Positions 1 through 7,341 of a stretch of DNA of 29,880 bases are shown in pieces. The translations under genes were made by a program, and so were the position numbers. The stretch spans positions 1 to 29,880 of the forward strand of contig DASTGO010000281.1 in the NCBI GenBank assembly GCA_035719045.1, given 5' to 3'. The notes beneath the pieces were generated by a model. It saw only the letters and a program-made list of their open reading frames with translations. It did no database searches and had not been told where the DNA came from. Source of the stretch: DASTGO01 sp035719045. Lineage in GTDB: Bacteria > Actinomycetota > Actinomycetes > Actinomycetales > Kineosporiaceae. Position 1 is the stretch's first letter. Each line of letters opens with the position of its first letter.

Positions 1-82
1 CTGCGAGGCGGAAAGACTGGGCCCGCCTGCGGCCGGAACCGGTCGTCCTGGCGGTCGGGAGGCGGCAGTTGCGGGGGTCGGG

Positions 83-811
83 ATGATGTCCGGTTCGGCA
101 CCGGTGGTGCGCAGGCCCGGTGCGGCGGACGGCGAGCGCCGACTGCTGTTCTGGACGGCGCTGAGCACGGCGGCCATGGCGGTGGCGGCCCTGGCCCTCG
201 GGATCACCACCCTGCCGCACTCCGGGCCGAACTGCCGCAGCGCCTGCGTCGGGTACCCGTATACCGGTGGAGTCGCGTTCGTGCCGCGCGACTTCTGGTG
301 GATGTACCCCGGGTCGCTGGTGGTGCTGCAGGCGGTCGCACTGCTGATGATCCTGCCCCGCCGTGACGGCGCAGCTGCCGCATTGGCCGCCCGGATGTCG
401 GTCGCACTGGCGGCGATCGCCGCCGGGGTCCTGGTCACTGACTACGGCATCCAGTTGACGGTCGTCCAGCCGGTCCTGCTCAAGGGCGAGACCGACGGGA
501 TCGGGCTGCTGTCGCAGTACAACCCGCACGGGGTGTTCATCGCCCTGGAGGACGTCGGGTACCTGCTGCTCGGGCTCGCCTTCGCGGCCGTGGGCGTGGC
601 GGCCGCCGCCCGGTCACGCCTGGAGCGGGTGGTCCGAGGCATGTTCGGCGCGGGCGGGGGGTTGACCGTGGTCGCGCTGGTCGGGTACGCCGTCGGCTAC
701 CGGGCCGACCTGGAGTACCGCTTCGAGGTGGCGGGCATCGCCGTCGACTGGCTGGTCCTGCTCGTCACCGGCGTCCTGCTCGCCGTGGCATACCGCAGCC
801 GCCGCTGGTGA
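83..811 (+). CDS. Six-segment integral membrane protein of unknown function
   Basis: A 242-residue hydrophobic protein. I see about six membrane segments, at roughly residues 22-45, 72-92, 103-130, 150-176, 187-208 and 218-238. A short Cys-containing external loop (two cysteines near residues 51-55) follows the first segment. No catalytic motif or transporter signature is recognisable, so I assign no function. Two ATG codons lie in tandem (83 and 86) without a strong ribosome binding site at ideal spacing; a GGGAGG lies about 20 bases upstream, so the exact start is uncertain. The gene is convergent with the CBM2 protein downstream, and a strong hairpin lies between them. Codon use is normal for the window. 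It could belong to one of the many actinobacterial families of uncharacterised membrane proteins. Confidence 0.75.
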   Translation: MMSGSAPVVRRPGAADGERRLLFWTALSTAAMAVAALALGITTLPHSGPNCRSACVGYPYTGGVAFVPRDFWWMYPGSLVVLQAVALLMILPRRDGAAAALAARMSVALAAIAAGVLVTDYGIQLTVVQPVLLKGETDGIGLLSQYNPHGVFIALEDVGYLLLGLAFAAVGVAAAARSRLERVVRGMFGAGGGLTVVALVGYAVGYRADLEYRFEVAGIAVDWLVLLVTGVLLAVAYRSRRW

Positions 812-953
812 CCGTCGCGCCGGACATGGCGTCGATCATGGCGGCCATCCGCGGCCTCCCCCGGTCCTGCGCGCCGGCCGTGGCACGGTCCGCAGTACCG
901 CAGGCGGACCTCGCACCCGGGAGCGGCATCCGGCCGCGCGGCGATGCAGGGAA

Positions 954-1006
954 CTGCGGCCCGCCCCGGCGGCCCGTGACGTCCGGGTCGGCGGGGCGAG
1001 CCGCAG
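954..1006. terminator. Hairpin between convergent genes, probable bidirectional terminator
   Basis: CTGCGGCCCGCCCCG (954-968) pairs with CGGGGCGAGCCGCAG (992-1006) with one mismatch. A CCCG/CGGG pair also sits inside the 23-base loop. It lies between the stop at 811 on plus and the stop at 1042 on minus, where a shared terminator is expected. There is no T-run, as is common in actinobacteria. Confidence 0.55.
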
Positions 1007-1041
1007 GCAGGCCCGCCGGTGGGGGATGGGGCTGTGCCCGG

Positions 1042-1866
1042 TCAGCCGACCGTGCAGGTGCTGCCCTGGACCGAGATCTGGCTGACCCTGGCCTGGGAGG
1101 AATCGGAGATGTTGCCCTGGAAGCCGACCTTGATGCTGGTGCCGGGTGCCACCGTGGCGTTCCAGGCGGCGCTGGACATCGAGATCGTGCCCGAACCGGA
1201 GCCTTGCATGGTGGAGTTCCAACTGCTCTGCACCGTCACCCCGGCCGGCGTCTGGATCGCTCCCGACCAGTTCTGCCACGTGCTCGACGAGGTGTTGGTC
1301 AGCACCATGTTGAGGACGAACCCGCTGTTCCAGATCGAGGCGAAGCTGTACGTCACGGAGCAGCCCGTGGCGGCCACCGGCGGTTTCGGCGAGCGGCTCG
1401 GCGTGGGGGTCGCGGTCGCGGAGAACGGTGCGCTGCTGGAGATCTGGGGGAGCGGCGGCGGGGAGGCCGACCTCGGGGAGGCGGACGTGGGGGAGACCGC
1501 CGCCGGGACCGCCGTGGGGGAGGCCGCCGTCGTCAGCGGGGTCACCGGGACCAGGGTCGCCGTGCCACTGGTCACGACCGGTGCGGCCGCGCCGTTCTGC
1601 GGGTCCCCGGCCTCGCCGGTCAGATCCGTGGGCAGTTGGGCCCCGGCCACGGTGGCGGAGGTGGCCCCCGGGTCCCCGCCGGCCGGCCCCTGGAGCACCC
1701 GCGCGCCCACGATCGCGGCGGTGAGCCCGAGCAGGCTGACCAGGGCCGCCCCCCAGGGGACGTCCCGGCGCTGCTGTGGCTCGTTCCAGCCGTCCGCCAG
1801 GTTCGGCAGCTTCTCGAGATCCCGGAACTTGTTGTGGTCCCGAGCCCGCGCCCGTTGCAGGCCCAT
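1042..1866 (-). CDS. Membrane-anchored protein with C-terminal CBM2 cellulose-binding domain
   Basis: A 274-residue protein in three parts. An N-terminal charged stretch (1-36, many Arg/Asp/Glu) precedes one membrane segment (about 37-58). A Ser/Thr/Pro/Ala linker (60-165) follows, then a carbohydrate-binding module of family 2 (168-274). The module shows the CBM2 hallmarks: flanking cysteines C169 and C271 that would form the disulphide, Trp residues at 179, 197, 200, 216 and 235, and the closing 'PGTSIKVGFQG' strand. No catalytic domain is attached. By topology the module would face outward while the N-terminus stays in the cytoplasm. Start ATG at 1866 is preceded by GGAAGGAG. It is divergent from the CBM2-GH5 endoglucanase, so the pair probably share regulation. 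Likely role (inference): anchoring cells to cellulose or chitin. Confidence 0.85.
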   Translation of the reverse strand: MGLQRARARDHNKFRDLEKLPNLADGWNEPQQRRDVPWGAALVSLLGLTAAIVGARVLQGPAGGDPGATSATVAGAQLPTDLTGEAGDPQNGAAAPVVTSGTATLVPVTPLTTAASPTAVPAAVSPTSASPRSASPPPLPQISSSAPFSATATPTPSRSPKPPVAATGCSVTYSFASIWNSGFVLNMVLTNTSSSTWQNWSGAIQTPAGVTVQSSWNSTMQGSGSGTISMSSAAWNATVAPGTSIKVGFQGNISDSSQARVSQISVQGSTCTVG

Positions 1867-2155
1867 GGCACTCCTTCCGTCTGATGACCCCGCCCGACGG
1901 GAACACCAAGGCTGGACACTGACATGACGGGGTGTGATCGATCAACAGGCGTGACCGATTTGTGGCATGGTTTCACTCGCTCTGCGTGGTGGCCGCGTCC
2001 GGCATGCCGGAAACACCCCGATTGGGGTCCCGGTAGAGGTCCCGGGTCCGGCCACACCCCGTCACCGGCAACTCCCGGGACTTGAGGGCAACCTTTGGCC
2101 TGCCAGGGGAGACAGGAGAGGGAGAACGAACAGATCAGCGACGGGAGTGACCCGG
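1867..2155. other. Divergent intergenic region, CBM2 protein / GH5 endoglucanase
   Basis: About 290 bp holding the promoters for both cellulose-related genes. It contains the short palindrome CCCCGATTGGGG and a slightly AT-richer patch at about 1935-1975. I looked for the CebR operator known from cellulolytic actinomycetes (TGGGAGCGCTCCCA) and did not see it. No gene was seen here. Confidence 0.5.
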
Positions 2156-3757
2156 ATGAAGCGCGCAAGCGTGGTCGTAACCGCGGGACTGCTGGCGGTG
2201 TCCGCCCCGCTGGCGGCCTGGGCGGCGGGCTCCCCCTCGGGGACGCCGGCCTGCCGGGTCGTCTACAACGTGGCGCAGCAGTGGCCCGGCGGCTTCCTCG
2301 GCCAGGTGCGGATCACCAACGGTGGTGCGGCGATCAAGGACTGGAACCTGGCGTTCACGTTCCCGTCCGGCACCCAGAAGGTGGTCATCGGCTGGAACGG
2401 CGGCTTCACGCAGTCCGGCAAGGCCGTGACCGTGAAGAACGCCTTCTGGAACGGCTCGCTCACCACCGAGGGATCGGTGGACATGGGCTTCGTCGGGGCC
2501 TGGTCGGGGAGCAACCAGCAGCCGGCCTCGTTCACCCTGAACGGCGTGACGTGCAACGAGACCACGCCCGCACCGGCGGCCGCCCCGAGCACCTCCACCC
2601 CGACCACGCCGGCGCCGACCACCACGACGCCGACCACCACGGCGCCGGCGCCCGACCCGAGCACCTCCACCCCGACCACGCCGACGACCTCGACCACGAC
2701 CCCGGCGCCCGCCACCGCGGTCAAGGCCCAGTCGGCTGCCGGGTCGGCACCGTCCCTGAAGGTGTCCGGGAACGAGTTGGTGACCGCCTCCGGGCAGCCC
2801 TACCGGCTGCTGGGGGTGAACCGGTCCGGCGGGGAGTTCGCCTGCATCCAGGGCAATGGCTTCTGGGACGGCCCGATGGATGCGGCCTCGGTGGACGTGA
2901 TGCGCAGCTGGAAGATCCGGACGGTCCGGGTTCCGCTGAACGAGGAGTGCTGGCTGGGCACGGCCGACGTCAAGTCGCAGTACGGTGGCACCGCCTACCA
3001 GAACGCGGTGAAGACGTACGTGAACCTGTTGGTCAGCAAGGGGATCACCCCGATCGTCGAGATGCACTGGAACTACGGCAAGTACACCGGGAACTCGGCG
3101 GGCTGCTCCGACGTGAAGGCCACCTGCCAGAAGCCGATGCCGGACGCCCAGTACGCCCCGCAGTTCTGGATGGGCGTGGCGGAGGCCTTCAAGGGCAACG
3201 ACGCGGTCGTCCTGGACCTGTTCAACGAGCCCTATCCCGAGCGGGCGACCGGTGACGTGACGTCCGGCTGGAAGTGCTTCCGTGACGGCGGTGTCTGCGC
3301 CGGGATCCCTTATCAGGTGGCGGGTTTCCAGCTGCTGGTGGACGCGGTCCGCAAGACCGGGGCGACCAACGTGATCCTGGTCGGCGGCCTGGCCTACTCC
3401 AACGACCTGGGCGAGTGGCTGACCTACCGGCCGAAGGACCCGTTGAACAACCTGGCGGCCTTCGCCCACATCTACAACTTCAACACCTGCAGCACCAGCA
3501 CGTGCTGGGACAGCACCTTCGGCAAGGTGGCCGAGCAGGTTCCGCTGACGATCAGCGAGATCGGTGAGAACACCTGCGGCCACAGCTTCGTGGACAAGCT
3601 GTACAACTGGGCCGATACCAAGGGCATCGGGTACCTGGGCTGGGCCTGGAACACCTGGGACTGCAGCAGCGGTCCGTCGCTGATCAGCAACTACGACGGT
3701 ACGGCGACTGTGTTCGGACAGGGGCTCAAGGCGGCTCTGGCCAAGGCGTCGAACTGA
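2156..3757 (+). CDS. Secreted endoglucanase: signal peptide, CBM2, Thr/Pro linker, GH5 catalytic domain
   Basis: A 533-residue exported glycoside hydrolase. Residues 1-24 are a classical signal peptide (KR-rich start, hydrophobic core, AWA-AG cleavage site). Residues 31-134 are a CBM2 module with bracketing cysteines (C33, C133). Residues 135-198 are a repetitive Thr/Pro/Ala linker. Residues 199-533 are a family GH5 barrel. In the barrel, E358 in DLFNEP is the expected acid/base and E468 in TISEIGE the expected nucleophile; VEMHW (301-305) is a typical GH5 strand. GH5 enzymes hydrolyse beta-1,4-glucans or mannans with retention. The open frame extends upstream to 1967, but ATG 2156 has GGGAG 8 bases ahead and gives a perfect signal peptide. 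A strong terminator follows. Substrate (cellulose versus mannan) cannot be settled here. Confidence 0.93.
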   Translation: MKRASVVVTAGLLAVSAPLAAWAAGSPSGTPACRVVYNVAQQWPGGFLGQVRITNGGAAIKDWNLAFTFPSGTQKVVIGWNGGFTQSGKAVTVKNAFWNGSLTTEGSVDMGFVGAWSGSNQQPASFTLNGVTCNETTPAPAAAPSTSTPTTPAPTTTTPTTTAPAPDPSTSTPTTPTTSTTTPAPATAVKAQSAAGSAPSLKVSGNELVTASGQPYRLLGVNRSGGEFACIQGNGFWDGPMDAASVDVMRSWKIRTVRVPLNEECWLGTADVKSQYGGTAYQNAVKTYVNLLVSKGITPIVEMHWNYGKYTGNSAGCSDVKATCQKPMPDAQYAPQFWMGVAEAFKGNDAVVLDLFNEPYPERATGDVTSGWKCFRDGGVCAGIPYQVAGFQLLVDAVRKTGATNVILVGGLAYSNDLGEWLTYRPKDPLNNLAAFAHIYNFNTCSTSTCWDSTFGKVAEQVPLTISEIGENTCGHSFVDKLYNWADTKGIGYLGWAWNTWDCSSGPSLISNYDGTATVFGQGLKAALAKASN

Positions 3758-3800
3758 CCGCCGGGCGGCGGCCGGACTCCGGTCGCCGCCCCTTCGGACC

Positions 3801-3841
3801 GGACGGGCAGGCGCGCCCGACGCCTGCCCGTCCACCTTTTT
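3801..3841 (+). terminator. Intrinsic terminator after the GH5 gene
   Basis: A perfect 13-bp stem, GGACGGGCAGGCG (3801-3813) with CGCCTGCCCGTCC (3821-3833), has a 7-base loop and is followed by ACCTTTTT (T-run 3837-3841). It is a textbook rho-independent terminator on plus and may also serve the convergent GH3 gene. Confidence 0.9.
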
Positions 3842-3891
3842 GCGCTTCTCGGCGGCCGGATCGTCCCGCCGCGCACTGACACCCGTCCGGC

Positions 3892-5154
3892 TCAGCAGGT
3901 GAGCAGGCCGGTGCCCTCCTTGACCTGCAGGACGGCGAGCGCGGCCGCGTCCACCGCGGCCCGGAACTGCGGATCCGACCGCATCGCCTCGAGTACGCCG
4001 CCGACGATCGTCTCCGTCACGGCGGGCGGTTTCGCCACCACGACGACCTGACCGCCCGCGGCCAGGAAGCCGACCCCGCGCTGGGCCGGGGGGACGTCCG
4101 CGACCTGGGCGGCGTTGCCGAGATCGTCGGACACGATCAGTCCCTGGAAGTGGAATCGGTTGCGCAGCAAGCCCATCACGGCAGGGGAGAACACCGCGAG
4201 GTGTTCGGCGTCGATCCGGGGGTACATCGCCGAGGACACCATGACGAACCGGGTCCCGGCCGAGGTGGCGTCCTCGAAGGGGCTCAGCCAGGGGTCGTCC
4301 GCCGTGGTCGTGCTGTCGACCACCCCGGCCGAGGTGTCCGGGTTGCCGATGACGCGGCCCAGCCCGGGGAAGTGCTTGGCGGTGGCGGACACCCCGGCCG
4401 ACTGGTAGCCCGCGACGACCGCGGCCACATGCCGGCCGGCCGGCTGCGGGTCGGACCCGAACTGGCGCTGGTACCGGCCGATCGGCTGGTTGCCGGTGCC
4501 GAGCGAGGTCGCGACGACGTCGGCCACCGGTGCGAAGGCGAGATTGACCCCCGCCGCATGCAGTTGTGCCGCCCAGTCGGCGGCCGCCTCCTGCAGCTTG
4601 GCGGGGGACCAGCCGCCCTGGACCAGCGCCGAGGGGATCGGGGAGAACCCGGGACCGCGCAGCGGCTGGATCTGGCCGCCCTCCTGGTCGGCGGCGACGA
4701 AGGGCCGGATCCCGGCCGACTGCCCGGCGAGCTGCCGGCTGACCCGGTCGGTGAGTTCCCGGAGCTGGTTCAGCGGCGCGGTGCTGCCCCCGAGCAGGAG
4801 GTAGCCTCCGGCGGACACCCGGGTGGCGGCGGCGATCCCGGCCTGGCTGGCGGCCTCGCTGGTGGTGGGGACACCGACGATGAACAGCTGCCCGGCCCGC
4901 TGCTGATCCGACAGGGTCGCCAGGACGCGCCGGGCGCAGGTCGCGGAACTGGTCATGGTGGCCGCTCCCGGGGTCGTCGTGGCCGCAGGGTCCGGCGTGC
5001 CGCTCGTCCCCAGGGCCGCACCGCCGGAACCGTCCGTGGACGAGGCCCCGTCCGTGACGCCCGCGGAGCAGGCGGTGGTGGCGAGCAGGGCCAGCAGCGG
5101 CGCCAGCAGGACGGGTCGCAGCCGGGTGCGCAGTCGCCGGACGGTCGCGGTCAC
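3892..5154 (-). CDS. GH3 beta-N-acetylhexosaminidase-like lipoprotein (NagZ/LpqI type)
   Basis: A 420-residue protein with an N-terminal lipoprotein signal: RRLRTRLR, a hydrophobic run and lipobox LATTAC with C29 to be lipidated. A low-complexity Ser/Gly/Thr linker follows, then a GH3 barrel (about 75-420). Hallmarks are ADQEGG (155-160), KHFPGLG (260-266) and IVSDDLG (340-346), whose aspartate is the expected nucleophile. NagZ enzymes remove N-acetylglucosamine from muropeptides or glycoproteins; mycobacterial LpqI is the lipoprotein form. The Asp-Ser-His loop that follows KHFPGHG in enteric NagZ reads GNPDTS here. The open frame extends to 5436, but GTG 5154 has GGGAGG just upstream and gives the signal peptide directly. 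It is convergent with GH5. Enzymatic specificity is inferred from the family. Confidence 0.87.
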   Translation of the reverse strand: MTATVRRLRTRLRPVLLAPLLALLATTACSAGVTDGASSTDGSGGAALGTSGTPDPAATTTPGAATMTSSATCARRVLATLSDQQRAGQLFIVGVPTTSEAASQAGIAAATRVSAGGYLLLGGSTAPLNQLRELTDRVSRQLAGQSAGIRPFVAADQEGGQIQPLRGPGFSPIPSALVQGGWSPAKLQEAAADWAAQLHAAGVNLAFAPVADVVATSLGTGNQPIGRYQRQFGSDPQPAGRHVAAVVAGYQSAGVSATAKHFPGLGRVIGNPDTSAGVVDSTTTADDPWLSPFEDATSAGTRFVMVSSAMYPRIDAEHLAVFSPAVMGLLRNRFHFQGLIVSDDLGNAAQVADVPPAQRGVGFLAAGGQVVVVAKPPAVTETIVGGVLEAMRSDPQFRAAVDAAALAVLQVKEGTGLLTC

Positions 5155-5349
5155 GCCACCTCCCGTCGCCTCGGCCGCCCTGCCGTCCCGGTGGCCGGCT
5201 GACGCCCCGACGAGCATGCCAGACGTGCCCGTGAGCGCAGGGTGAGGTTCGGGCCCGCCGGGAGGTGGCCGGACCGGATGCCCGGTCCTGTCTGGAAGTC
5301 TGTCCGATCGTGTGGGGTCAGTGTGTGTCTGCCGGTGATTTCTGGCCGT

Positions 5350-5410
5350 ATCCCTCGCATGATCCCTCGCATGCGCCGCCGTTCGGGCGTAGAACGGAAG
5401 CGAACGGAGG
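5350..5410 (+). promoter_or_regulatory. Repeat-rich region before the DeoR gene, candidate FruR-type operator
   Basis: Two perfect tandem copies of ATCCCTCGCATG lie at 5350-5361 and 5362-5373. Just downstream, CGTTC (5380-5384) faces GAACG (5392-5396), and GAACGGA occurs twice exactly 10 bases apart (5392 and 5402), the second copy running into the GGAGG ribosome binding site (5406-5410). DeoR-family repressors often bind repeated half-sites on one DNA face in front of their own gene. This is an inference from position and spacing only. Confidence 0.4.
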
Positions 5411-5419
5411 CCCGATCGA

Positions 5420-6196
5420 TTGGACAAGGTTGCCATGTTCGCTCCGGAACGTCAGCAGGCCATCCTCGACCTGGCCCGGGACGCGGGTCGGGTCGACGTG
5501 ACCTCCCTGGCCGCCCGGTTCGAGGTCACCCCGGAGACCATCCGCCGGGACCTCACCGCCCTGGAACGGCAGCGGCTGCTGCGCCGCACGCACGGCGGGG
5601 CCGTCCCCGTCGAGCGGCTGGACTTCGAGCCCGGCCTGGCCGACCGGGAGAACCGGTACGTCGAGGAGAAGCGCCGGATCGCCCGCGCCGCACTCGCCGA
5701 ACTGCCCGCCGAGGGCACCGTCCTGCTCGACGCCGGGACCACCACCGCCGCGCTGGCCCGGCTCATCCCGGACGACCGGGAGCTGACCGTCGTCACCAAC
5801 GGGCTCAGCGTGGCGGTTGCCCTGGTGACCCGCCCGAACGTGACCGTGCACGTCCTGGGCGGGCGGGTCCGCGGCCGGACGATGGCCACGGTCGACGACT
5901 GGGCCCGGCGGGACCTGGCCGAGGTGTACGTCGACGTGGCGTTCCTCGGCACCAACGGGGTGTCGGTGGCCCGCGGGCTGACCACCCCGGACCTGGCGGA
6001 GGCCGCGGTGAAGTCTGCGATGATCGCGGCCGCCCGCCGGACGGTGGTGCTGGCCGACCACACGAAGTTCGCCACCGAGCACTTCGCCCGCTTCGGGGAC
6101 CTGCCCGACGTGGACGTGCTGATCACCGACACCGGGGTGGACCCCGATCTGGTGGCGGAGGTCGGCAGCGCCGGGCCGAAGGTGGTGCAGGCATGA
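5420..6196 (+). CDS. DeoR-family transcriptional regulator, probable fructose operon repressor
   Basis: A 258-residue regulator with an N-terminal DeoR winged helix (about 11-65: RQQAILDLA, then TIRRDLTALE and the wing RTHGGAVP). A DeoRC sugar-phosphate sensor domain follows (about 80-240), with DAGTTT, the VVTNG strand, GGRVR and VLADHTKF. It stops in a 4-bp overlap with the fruK-type gene, so it most likely senses a fructose phosphate and represses this operon. I chose TTG 5420 because GGAGG ends 9 bases upstream. The in-frame ATG 5435 lacks a well-placed binding site but would give an equally complete domain. Family assignment is firm; the effector is inferred from the neighbour. Confidence 0.9.
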   Translation: MDKVAMFAPERQQAILDLARDAGRVDVTSLAARFEVTPETIRRDLTALERQRLLRRTHGGAVPVERLDFEPGLADRENRYVEEKRRIARAALAELPAEGTVLLDAGTTTAALARLIPDDRELTVVTNGLSVAVALVTRPNVTVHVLGGRVRGRTMATVDDWARRDLAEVYVDVAFLGTNGVSVARGLTTPDLAEAAVKSAMIAAARRTVVLADHTKFATEHFARFGDLPDVDVLITDTGVDPDLVAEVGSAGPKVVQA

Positions 6197-7197
6197 TCGT
6201 CACGCTCACCCCCAACCCGAGCCTGGACCGGACCCTGCAGCTGGCCCAACTGGTGCGCGGCGCCGTGAACCGGGCCGGCAGCGCCCAGGTGGACCCCGGC
6301 GGCAAGGGCGTCAACGTCTCCCGGGCACTGGGAAAGCACGGGATCACTACCGTCGCGGTGCTCCCGCTGGGCGGCCCGGACGGTTCGGTGCTCGCGGACC
6401 TGTTGGCGCGCAAGGGAATCAAGGTCCGCAGGGTGCCGGTCGCGGGGAACACCCGGACCAACATCACGGTCGCCGAGCCGGACGGGACGACGACGAAGCT
6501 CAACGAGCCCGGCCCGCTGCTGTCCGCACCGGAGGTCGCCGCCCTGGCCGCCGCCGTGCTGGACGCGGCCGTCCCCGGCTGCTGGGTGGTCGGCTGCGGC
6601 AGCGTCCCGCTCGGGGTGCCCGACGACTTCTACGCGGGCCTGATCGGTCCCCTGCACGCCCGCGGTGCCAGGGTCGCGGTGGACTCCAGCGGAGCGGCCC
6701 TGCGCGCCGTCCTCGACCCCGGCCCCGGCCGGCCGCTCCCGGACCTGGTGAAGCCCAACCTGGCGGAGCTGTCCGAGGCCGCGGGCCGGCCGCTGCGGAC
6801 CCTCGGTGAGGTCGTCGGGGCTGCCCGCGAACTGCTGACCCGGGGCGTCGGCACCGTGCTCGCCAGCCTCGGCGCCGACGGTGCCGTCCTGGTCACGCCC
6901 GAGGGTGCGCTGTACGGCGGCGCCCGTGCCGAATGCCTGCGCAGTACCGTCGGTGCGGGTGACGCCCTGCTGGCCGGGTACCTCTCCGAGGTCGCCGAGC
7001 ACCCGGTGGCCGACCCCGGCGGCGACTCCCACCCCGCTCCGGACCCCCGGGCGCTGTCCACCGCTCTCGCCTGGGGGGCCGCCGCCGCCGGCCTGGCCGG
7101 CAGCCGGATGCCGACCCCGGCCGATGTGGCCGCGATCCGGGTGACCCTCCATGACCACCTCGACCCCGGCCGCTGCCTGGAAGGTGAACCGCGGTGA
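6193..7197 (+). CDS. fruK: 1-phosphofructokinase (PfkB family)
   Basis: A 334-residue kinase of the ribokinase/PfkB fold. The N-terminus MIVTLTPNPSLDRT is characteristic of FruK/LacC enzymes. GGKGVNVSRAL (about 36-46) is the first PfkB signature, and STVGAGDALLAGYL (about 253-266) is the second, containing the anion hole and catalytic Asp. VKPNLAEL lies between them. FruK phosphorylates fructose 1-phosphate to fructose 1,6-bisphosphate after uptake by the fructose PTS. ATG 6193 overlaps the regulator stop (ATGA), indicating translational coupling. A Pro/Asp-rich insertion near 280-295 is slightly unusual. The expected next gene, fruA, appears only as a remnant, so the source of fructose 1-phosphate in this strain is unclear. 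Confidence 0.93.
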   Translation: MIVTLTPNPSLDRTLQLAQLVRGAVNRAGSAQVDPGGKGVNVSRALGKHGITTVAVLPLGGPDGSVLADLLARKGIKVRRVPVAGNTRTNITVAEPDGTTTKLNEPGPLLSAPEVAALAAAVLDAAVPGCWVVGCGSVPLGVPDDFYAGLIGPLHARGARVAVDSSGAALRAVLDPGPGRPLPDLVKPNLAELSEAAGRPLRTLGEVVGAARELLTRGVGTVLASLGADGAVLVTPEGALYGGARAECLRSTVGAGDALLAGYLSEVAEHPVADPGGDSHPAPDPRALSTALAWGAAAAGLAGSRMPTPADVAAIRVTLHDHLDPGRCLEGEPR

Positions 7198-7321
7198 CGG
7201 TCCTGATCCGCGAGGACCTGGCCCTTCTCGACAGCGACGTCCCCGGCCGCGCCGTGCTCCAGGAGCGCCTGCCCCTGCCCGGGAGGGCCGTCCACCCGGG
7301 AGAGTCGTCGGAGCGCCCGCC
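7194..7321 (+). pseudogene. Probable remnant of fruA (fructose PTS EIIA N-terminus)
   Basis: A GTG at 7194 overlaps the fruK stop as GTGA, the usual coupling to fruA in actinobacterial fruR-fruK-fruA operons. It begins MTVLIREDLALLDSDVPGR, which resembles the start of fructose-type EIIA domains (Ile-x-x-Asp-Leu-x-x-Leu-Asp). After about 19 residues the reading frame turns into low-quality sequence and meets the convergent permease gene; no EIIA histidine region, EIIB or EIIC is present. I read this as a gene truncated by a deletion. The breakpoint region holds the 15-bp direct repeat described separately. An alternative is a chance start codon, since the recognisable stretch is short. Confidence 0.5.
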
Positions 7322-7341
7322 CTACGCGGGAGAGTCGTCGG
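7297..7341. repeat. 15-bp direct repeat at the fruK/permease junction
   Basis: CGGGAGAGTCGTCGG occurs perfectly at 7297-7311 and 7327-7341. The second copy covers the last codons of the permease gene (stop at 7322-7324); the first lies just beyond the stop. This looks like a local duplication of the gene's 3' end. Confidence 0.9.

Noticed and set aside
808..1945. Long open frames on both strands over and around the membrane-anchored CBM2 gene
   Set aside because: They translate to Gly/Arg/Pro-rich sequence without domains; the CBM2 frame has clear family residues, a ribosome binding site and correct third-position bias.
1867..2155. CebR operator for cellulose response
   Set aside because: I searched by eye for TGGGAGCGCTCCCA and close variants and did not find one.
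2135..3835. 566-codon open frame antisense to the GH5 gene
   Set aside because: Arg/Gly/Val-rich translation typical of antisense frames in high-GC DNA; the sense strand has a full signal peptide, CBM2 and GH5 active site.
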